NCBI GenBank assembly: GCA_032433595.1
Contig: JASWJB010000196.1
Coordinates: 1-64,000 of the forward strand
DNA from: Conoideocrella luteorostrata
Taxonomy: Eukaryota > Ascomycota > Sordariomycetes > Hypocreales > Clavicipitaceae
DNA length: 64,000 nt
Direction of reading: 5' to 3'
The position numbers and the translations under genes were made by a program. Shown here one piece after another: positions 56,913 to 64,000 of the stretch (the stretch's first letter is position 1; the number at the start of each line of letters is the position of its first letter). Under the pieces are notes generated by a model. The model saw only the letters and a program-made list of their open reading frames with translations, had not been told where the DNA came from and did no database searches.

Positions 56913-57651
56913 TCACTCTCTCTTGGGTCTCTCTCCTGTCCATCTTTCCAGCATATCATCATCCACATCCCTCACGAGAACATGAATATGCTCCAATGCC
57001 CGCACGCTCTGCAACGCCACCCAATTCTTAAACCAAGTCACCTTTTCCTCGCCTCCCTCGCCGAGCGTATGAACAAAATATCTCCGCACAAAATCTCTTA
57101 CCAGCCTTCTACTCTCCGGCGTCATATCTCCTTGATCGCTATCAGTGGGGATGACCGTGCGAGTCCAGACCACGATGTGAGTAATATTTGGCTCCAGCCC
57201 ATACGGCCAGTCATTCAGCAGCACTCTGTAGTCCGAAGGTTTCTCAAACGGGACATCCGAGTCTGGGGTAAATGGTGGCTGACCCCAAGATTTGGGGAGT
57301 CGGTTGGCGAGGAGGTATTGTATCATACTTCCATACTGGGCTTTTGTTTCGGCCGTCCATGCCATGTAGCGTTTGAGATCCGAGGGAGCTCGTTTGAGGA
57401 CAGAGAGATTATTGGTTTCTGCCATGTTCACTTAGAGAATGCAGTCCATCCACGATAAGGGGCCGAGCAAGGGGAATAACGTATGAGAGGATTTGTCTCC
57501 TAAAGGAGTCCTGGAACTTACCAATCACTTGTTTCAAATCATCCCAATCATGCCTTTTGAATTCTTTGTCCGTCTGCGATAGCACCCACCTGTCCACATC
57601 TGTGAGAGGAAATGGCGCTTCTGCGTTTGGTGTGTTCCCGTTGTCACCCAT
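56913..57651 (-). CDS. GIG1-like protein (DUF3605)
   Basis: Two exons, 57651-57522 and 57418-56913, phases close, 211 residues. Start chosen as ATG at 57651 because the upstream frame begins with a non-ATG codon. Recognised blocks are FPLTDVDRWVLSQTDKEFKRHDW, SDLKRYMAWTAETKAQYGSM, NDWPYGLEPNITHIVVW and GDMTPESRR. These fit the fungal N-acetylglucosamine-induced protein 1 (GIG1) family with DUF3605. The biochemical role is unknown; in Candida the gene responds to N-acetylglucosamine. The short interval to SND2 (189 bp) is convergent. Confidence 0.88.
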
Positions 57652-58334
57652 TGTAGTCAGCTGGTGCACTTGCTGTAAGCGGGAAGACAGTTTTCTAATG
57701 TGAAAGTGAATAAAATGGGCTTAATTGATGCAAGATAATATCAAGATAGGGTTGACAATTGGTCCCCGCTCTGCCCCTCATATTCCCTGGCTCCGAGCGG
57801 ACGAGTCACAGCCCAGTCAGCCAGTAAGCATTGAATTTCGCGCGACAAATCGCGTATGACCTAATGCAGAACCAATGAATTTCAACTCAGGAAAGCCCTC
57901 TCTGATGAATTCGCAATGTGGATCCACAAAGTAGGATCTGGCAACGCATAAGAATGCATTCTAGTTTTCTTATCAATATCTTATTGGAGAACAAACGGCG
58001 CTTGACCGGGCAAGGACGTCGAAATTGGAGATCGGTGAGCCGTTCCTTCCCCAATAAGCGCGTCATTGCCCCTGTCCCTCAGCCGTCCCTGTGGGCTTGT
58101 CCAATGGACGGCCCAATTAGGACGGGACCTCCTCCCATAAACATGTGACTGATAACACCATGTATCTGGACGGACCTTTCTTCAATCTAAGTCCCCAATC
58201 GCCAAGTTCCATCGACGTTCCCTTATTTCTTCTTTGTCACAAATGTCTGCAGCTTTTGATCTCTTCACTGCAGCAATAAGCCAGCCACCTCTCAAAATGG
58301 TAGTAGGGCCCCGTGTCGACGAAAAGCTAGTACA
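57652..58334. other. Divergent interval GIG1-like/alpha-beta hydrolase
   Basis: About 680 bp between two starts. No gene seen. Confidence 0.5.
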
Positions 58335-59834
58335 ATGATCCTCGGTCCCGTATCTATCCTCGACTGCTTGGTCGCCGTGGTCATAATTGCCCCTCAACTA
58401 TTCTGGACTGCAGGTTTACGCCCTACTTTGGACCTCGTTTATGTATCAATTCCATTGATCCGTAAGTGGCGTCCTTGTTAACACTCAATAAAGTCCCGCC
58501 GCCCCTTGTCATCGGCTGCAGCAATAGCTAACTTCGTATACATTTAACATTGAAGTCTTCATACTTCCATATCATTTTGTTGCCCGCTATGTAAAGTCGC
58601 AGAATACACAGCCTTGGTTTATCCGAGAATCCAGCCTTTTCGAGGATATGGCTATACGAATTATGCGCCATGGATTCATCAGTTTTCCAACCATGGCTCT
58701 TAAAGTCTTTTTGTCAAAGCAGTTTGCCTATCCATTCTTGAAATGGAGGATGTTTAGGAGTGGCCACTTTACTTTTCCTGCTCACTTACAGGAGAAGGTA
58801 ATCCAAGAGGTACATCACGTCCTTGCCCCCGAGCCATACTAGAGATGTTAAACATTAAGCATAGCTTACACACGTCGTCTTTAGGGCAATATTGCTACCA
58901 CTGGTCTTTGGATCAAGCACGATTCAGAACGGGAACCAGATGTGGTTGTATACTACGTGCATGGTAAGCTGGGCCCATGCTTAACTTTGTTTTTACACTT
59001 GGCAGCCATCTCCAGGCCCAGAACGCGTAACGAACTGCAGAGCTAACAAGTTTGACAGGGGGTGGATTCGCTTTAGGGTCATGCTACTTTTACCTTGAGT
59101 TTCTCTTGGCTATGCACCATTTACTGCTCAAGGCTGGATTCGACAATCCAGCTATCTTTGCACTGGAATACACCTTAGTTCCCGAGAAGACGCACCCTGC
59201 TCAGATCAACCAGGTTTTTCTTGGATATAGGCACGTCTTGGAAGAAGTCAACGACGCGTCGAAAGTGTGTGTGGCGGGAGACTCAGCAGGCGGTACTTTA
59301 ACGCTCAGTCTTCTTCTCGAATTAGGCAACAGAACCAGTGGTTACGAGCTCAATGGCAGCACAATACTTGCAGTTCCCGGCTTGGCAGTGCTCATATCTC
59401 CGTGGATCACACTGATTTCCAATATTCACTACCCGTCAACGGTGGATTACTTGGAACGAGACAGGTTGTGGGCATATGGAAAAGCATATGCAGGGCCCAT
59501 GGTTCATGAAGCTGCAGCCTCGCCGGGGCTTTGCGAAGACGGGGACCTGTGGAAGGCGGTAAGCCCACAACGAGGGTATTTTGTCGTGTACGGAGAGGAA
59601 GAAACGCTGGCACCGGATGCGGAGGCATTTATCCGCCACCAGCGACGCAACAAAGTTGAAATCGATGGCATGCAGTTTAGAGGCGGCATACATGCATGGC
59701 CAGTGGCATCGCTGCTGCTATCGGGCCCGAGAGACCGGCGTTTACAGGGCCTCGAATCTATTGTGGGACAAATTAGAAAGAAACTTGGTAACAATGTTGT
59801 CAAAACTAATGAGAAGACAATTTCGTCAACATAG
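58335..59834 (+). CDS. Alpha/beta hydrolase of the hormone-sensitive-lipase type
   Basis: Four exons: 58335-58461, 58556-58797, 58885-58963, 59059-59834; phases close, 407 residues. The N-terminus begins with a hydrophobic segment (residues 7-27), likely a membrane anchor. HGGGF (exon 3/4 border, oxyanion hole), GDSAGG nucleophile elbow and a downstream Glu/Asp-x-x-x and GGIHAW stretch (catalytic His) give the usual Ser-Asp-His arrangement of family IV esterases. Probable ester, lactone or amide hydrolase with a membrane-anchored N-terminus; substrate unknown. No biosynthetic genes nearby suggest a pathway. Confidence 0.88.
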
Positions 59835-62433
59835 AAGCGTCAGATTAGATCAAGTAAAAAATTAATATTCATGGACAGGCATGGATGGTCATGAATCAGA
59901 AACCCTAGTCACAGTCGAGTCGACGTGCTCGGCTTCGTCCTCGACCTGCCGTCTCTTGGATTTAAAGCTCATGATTTTTTATCATCACAGGACGTGTTGG
60001 ATTATGACCTGAGCCAACAAAATGGCACTGCCTCATGGAAAGAAGCACCGTTGGTGGGAAATCTCTTACCTCGTAAGACAAACACTCCATGCGACAAGTA
60101 ACAACTGGCGAGTAATGCCACATCTGAAATGATAATGAGCATAGCAGGCCGTCAAGGTTGGCGAGGAATAGCTCGAGGGGTTCTTCTCCACCTAAGGTAG
60201 TGCCCAATCAGCCACAACGCCCACCCAGTTAGATAACAAACACAAGAAGAAAAAAATTAAGGCGTTGGTTGTGCTGATGAGCACAGTTACTGCGTGCGAC
60301 TTCAGCATACTGCACGCCCCACTGTGCGACAACAGCGGATTAACGGGGAGCTGCTGCCCATCATAATATAGTGCCGCAGAATGTGCACCCAGAAATGGTG
60401 TCAGCCGATGTGATGCTATTTTCTGCGTCCGGCGACAGCGACAGGGGATCTGAAAGCCAGGGGATGGCATCCATCCAACGTGATATAGCTTCTCGCGGCT
60501 CAGGCTGACGCAGGTCTGCTCCCTCAGAAATAGGTTAGCTTCTAGCGCAATAGAATATGCTGCGCGGTGACTGGTGTTGTGCATATTTTCTCTCGGTCTC
60601 TTAGCCCCTCGCATTTGCCTATACATGCGCATCTCGGACTTTGAATCCCGTCAGCTCATTGATTTGTTCGTTCATGAAACACGGTAAAGGCGACCGGCAC
60701 GACAAACACGCCCAAGGTGCTCAAAACTCCAACCTATCGGCCACGGCCGCATCCTGGCCATGTGTTCAAAAAGTGTGAAAAGGTGGACTGGTGTGAACAA
60801 GCCCCATGGGAAGAAAGACGAAGAGCAAGTGAGGATGCACGACGTCCTTACCGCATTCGGTGGCGTGCAACCCCTCCACCGCCTGCCACTGGACACAGGC
60901 AGCCGAGTCAACCAGGTGAGGAGTGGCGGGCAAGCGTGCCAGATGTGGACAGGCGTGGCAGGAGCAACTGGTTGGGCAAAGCTGGATGGATGGGTGCTGA
61001 GTGGGTGGTGAATGGAAGAATGGGCGGAAGGAGCGATTAACTCCAAAGCTCTCACGCTAGTGTCGTCCCTTCGAGCAGGAAGCTTTGATACACGTACCGC
61101 ACACCCCCCACGATTGCCATATAAACGGCCGACTCTCCCTCGGCGGTCGCATGCGAGATCTGGCCGATGAGGACGGATTCTAGCCCAGCCGGTCAACCAG
61201 CACAGCGCCACACGGTTACTCTCACCTTGCAGTCATCGCCTGCAGGCGCCTCTCTTATAGCTCTACTGCCAGCTTTATCTGTGCCCGTCTCTACCTTCAT
61301 CCACATCTATCCCCAGCGCGCCGAGTCAGATAACATCTAACGGCTGAAGTGACGTGAGGCATCCATCGTTGTGCATCTCACCAGACACACCAGGCATACC
61401 ATACATACCAGACGCATAACACACTCACACGCCCCTCAAGTGCCAGATATCCGGACTTGCGCCCTGTTCTTGGTGTTGGAGCAAAGTGCGTCGACCAGAC
61501 ACACGCGAACCACTCCCGCCACAAAGACCCCTGGCCTTCATACCGTTTCCTGATAACCGTTCTTCCCATCCCCTTGTCCCTTCTGGGATATCATTTTGTT
61601 TATATTTAGCCTCCCCGCAATAGAACTGCACGCACCACGCAGCTGCAATTCGCTTCGGGCCGCCTTTTTCTCTATTACTTCCCGGAGCGGCAGTTGGTGC
61701 TGCGTGTCTCTGAATTGCATGGAGCATTGCAGTGTCCAATGTTAGGAGTCGCGCGTATCGGGATTTGATGTCCTTTCGGCCTTGACTATTTTTCTTTTTG
61801 GGTTTCTCTCCGTCTAGGCTTTTCTCTCTATTGGCTCTGCTTTACAACGCGACAACGCACGGCAAACCCACGCCTCTCGTCAATCTCTCCGCTTTTCTGA
61901 GCAGCTTGCTCCTTACTGTAACCCTACTCATATCAGACCTGGCTTTAATTCTTCGTTAACTGTACTCCGTACGACAAGGTATAACTAGCAGTTGACAGGG
62001 TCTTTTGTCGGGTGGCCATTCTCATTGGATGTTTGGCATAATACGGAGCACACATATACTACATTTTATAGTATTGTACTCCTTGTTGGACCTCTTACCA
62101 CTTTGAACTCGTGCGAGTTCCTGCATCAACTATCAAAATCGCGGACCAATCCTGAGCTGCTGTGATAGGGAAGATTTGCGCATCGTACCTACAAGCTTCA
62201 TTTCATCATTGCGTCACGTCCCCATCTCTTGAAAGAGAAAGTCAGGGATCATTGGATAGGACCCAGCGAGAACCCAGGCAGCTGTCCGGCGAACTAGCCC
62301 CAATTACAATTTCACTCGCTTCCACTTATTATCGCACAAAGCAGACAAGGACTACGGAGTAATTTGCTTCACAACACGGAGTACGGTGTACAGTATCGGT
62401 GAAAAGCGGGCAGCCCCCACACTTGCATCCATA
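59835..62433. other. Intergenic before NC2-alpha
   Basis: About 2.6 kb, no supported gene. A minus-strand frame of 179 codons (60672-61211) has an Arg/Pro/Leu-rich composition without family features. TACTCCGTA/TACGGAGTA lies at 61963 and 62353. Near 61700-61830 the DNA is CT-rich, probably the promoter of the next gene. Confidence 0.5.
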
Positions 62434-63312
62434 ATGTCGAAAGACGACGAGTCCACCTCGAGTTACGCGCCAAAGTCGCCAGACCTGTCGTCGTTTTACT
62501 CGAGCGGCCCCACCCAGCCTGCATCACAACTCCATGCTCCAAGGCAAGGTTCAGGCCAATATAAACTGCTCCCTCCCGCCTACACTCACGGCTCATCCTA
62601 CGCTCCACCACCCATGCCATCATCTGCTTACTCTCAACAACAGCATATCAAGTCCGAGTTTCCAACCTATTCTCCACCGTCACAACTATCGCAGCAGCCG
62701 CATCCGCATCCACGCTCGCCTCAAAATCTGGACCATAAAAACCCGGCGCCACAGAACCTCTACGGCTTACAACCAGCTTCCCTGCGTCAATCGTATTCAG
62801 ATCAGATCTATGCCGACCCTGTGCAGCAACAATCTCCCATAAAGTTTCAGCAAACCTATCCTCCCGAATCTTCAAAAAGCACCGCACAACCAGACTCAGA
62901 AATGCCTCCACGAAGAGCTCCGCCGCCGGTGGCTCCGGCTATCGAGCCCTCTCCAGTTAGGACCAAGTTTCCAACGGCAAGGATAAAAAGAATCATGCAG
63001 GCCGACGAGGAAGTGGGCAAGGTTGCCCAGCAGACCCCCATTGCTGTGGGCAAGGCTCTCGAGCTTTTCATGATCCAGTTGGTGAGCAAAAGCGCCGAGG
63101 TTGCCAAAGAAAAGGGATCCAAGAGGGTCACAGCTCAGATGCTGAAGGAAGTGGTGGAAACAGACGACCAGTGGGACTTTTTGCGAGAGATTGTCAGTCG
63201 GGTTGAGAACGAAAAGGAAGGAAGCAAGTCCAAAGCCAAGGTCGAAAGCGACAGTGATGAGGACTCGGAGCCCAAGAGGAAATCCACTCGGGGCCGCAAA
63301 AGGAAAATGTAA
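62434..63312 (+). CDS. BUR6: NC2-alpha (DRAP1/Bur6) transcription regulator
   Basis: Single exon, 292 residues; the ATG at 62434 is chosen since the upstream 16 codons start with GTG. The first 190 residues are disordered, rich in Pro, Gln, Ser. A histone-fold domain follows at about 190-272: KFPTARIKRIMQADEEVGKVAQQTPIAVGKALELF, LVSKSAEVAKEKGSKRVTAQMLKEVVE, then DQWDFLREIV, which matches the NC2-alpha pattern including the characteristic DFL step. The tail is acidic then Lys/Arg-rich (KRKSTRGRKRKM), a likely nuclear signal. NC2 binds TBP at promoters together with NC2-beta. Confidence 0.88.
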   Translation: MSKDDESTSSYAPKSPDLSSFYSSGPTQPASQLHAPRQGSGQYKLLPPAYTHGSSYAPPPMPSSAYSQQQHIKSEFPTYSPPSQLSQQPHPHPRSPQNLDHKNPAPQNLYGLQPASLRQSYSDQIYADPVQQQSPIKFQQTYPPESSKSTAQPDSEMPPRRAPPPVAPAIEPSPVRTKFPTARIKRIMQADEEVGKVAQQTPIAVGKALELFMIQLVSKSAEVAKEKGSKRVTAQMLKEVVETDDQWDFLREIVSRVENEKEGSKSKAKVESDSDEDSEPKRKSTRGRKRKM

Positions 63313-64000
63313 TGATGGCTTTACTTGCTACCGATCCGAATTCGATTCGGCTCGGAGAATTCTTTGCATAATGATTAGGCACGGTGATGTTGGCGGTTTA
63401 TGATTTTGAAGGGAGGACTGGCGTTGAAACAAGTCAGGATTAGATTTTGATATTTCTTACTTGGCGTTGAGGAACAGCAAAGAGGATTGCGTACTATGTC
63501 GCTTCTTGAGCGCGACACGATGGGCCGAGCATGACGCGATAGAGTGTTTGACGAGAAATTATACATTTTTCTTTATTCTGTAGAGTAGTGTTGCATAAAT
63601 TGGCGCAATGCTCTATTTGTTTTGGATTGCGTTGTGTCTCCACTGGTGGTTAATTGTAGTTTGTGAGTTGTGATTGTCCTTGTGGTTGTTGTTTTTGAAG
63701 GGGTGTGGGGGAATATCTAATATCCAAGGTGTGCTCCCTCAGGTGAGATACCCTATTGCCCGCGCGAAAAGCAGCGCCAGCGTCGATCGCGCTCGATTGC
63801 AGTCCTGGAATATTCATACAATTACACTAGCCTGGCGGGTTACACTCAATCTACGGAGTGTAAATGATTCTTCTGCCTGGTTGGGGGGGTTCGCCGGCTG
63901 CGGCTCTTTCGTTGACCAGTGAGCTGTTTTGACAACATGAGCGACTATCACGGATTGCAAGTATGACGTGGTGTTATTAATCGACTACTTTAGCGCACGG
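63313..64000. other. Window end, no gene seen
   Basis: About 690 bp downstream of NC2-alpha. T/G-rich stretch about 63560-63720. No gene supported. Confidence 0.5.

Noticed and set aside
60672..61211. 179-codon minus-strand frame
   Set aside because: Arg/Pro/Trp-rich composition as expected from GC-rich antisense; no signature, no intron signals.

Overview
The window is nuclear DNA from a filamentous ascomycete. Many genes carry short introns (about 55-110 bp) with GT..AG ends and CTAAC-type branch sites. The housekeeping genes are fungal orthologues: STE11 MAPKKK, NUP82, CBP20, mL60, TRS20, histone H4, CDC27, SND2, NC2-alpha and an EBP-type sterol isomerase. Gene structure and protein families suggest Sordariomycetes, probably Hypocreales. 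That placement is inference; no marker gene settles it. Exon limits below were worked out by hand from splice signals and reading phase, and in most multi-exon genes the phases close exactly.

Layout. 0-4 kb: no convincing gene. 4.0-15.7 kb: STE11 kinase, a gamma-glutamylcyclotransferase-like protein, a small secreted protein, a PrpF-like isomerase and a secreted metallophosphoesterase. 15.7-19.4 kb: degenerate DNA with a fragment of a nucleoside-phosphorylase domain. 19.4-30.6 kb is the accessory heart of the window: a small Cys-containing protein, then three related genes with a MACPF/perforin-like signature (one fused to two beta-prism-like lectin repeats), then a coiled-coil plus beta-trefoil lectin-like protein. 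32.3-35.6 kb: two secreted precursors with dibasic (Kex2-type) sites, one made of six Gln-Leu-starting amphipathic repeats. 36.4-40 kb: EBP-type isomerase and an orphan protein. 40-43 kb: gene-free DNA rich in a dispersed TACGGAGTA motif. 43-58 kb: a dense conserved block (NUP82, CBP20, mL60, TRS20, H4, CDC27, SND2, GIG1-like). 58.3-63.3 kb: an alpha/beta hydrolase and NC2-alpha.

The most interesting parts are the pore-former-like/lectin cluster (20.5-30.6 kb), whose largest member needs a 16-nt micro-exon, and the repeat peptide precursor at 32.3 kb. Both fit secreted or defensive accessory functions, but function is inferred from domain appearance only. A 9-bp motif, TACGGAGTA/TACTCCGTA, occurs 23 times by eye where about 0.5 would be expected, almost always between genes or in introns.
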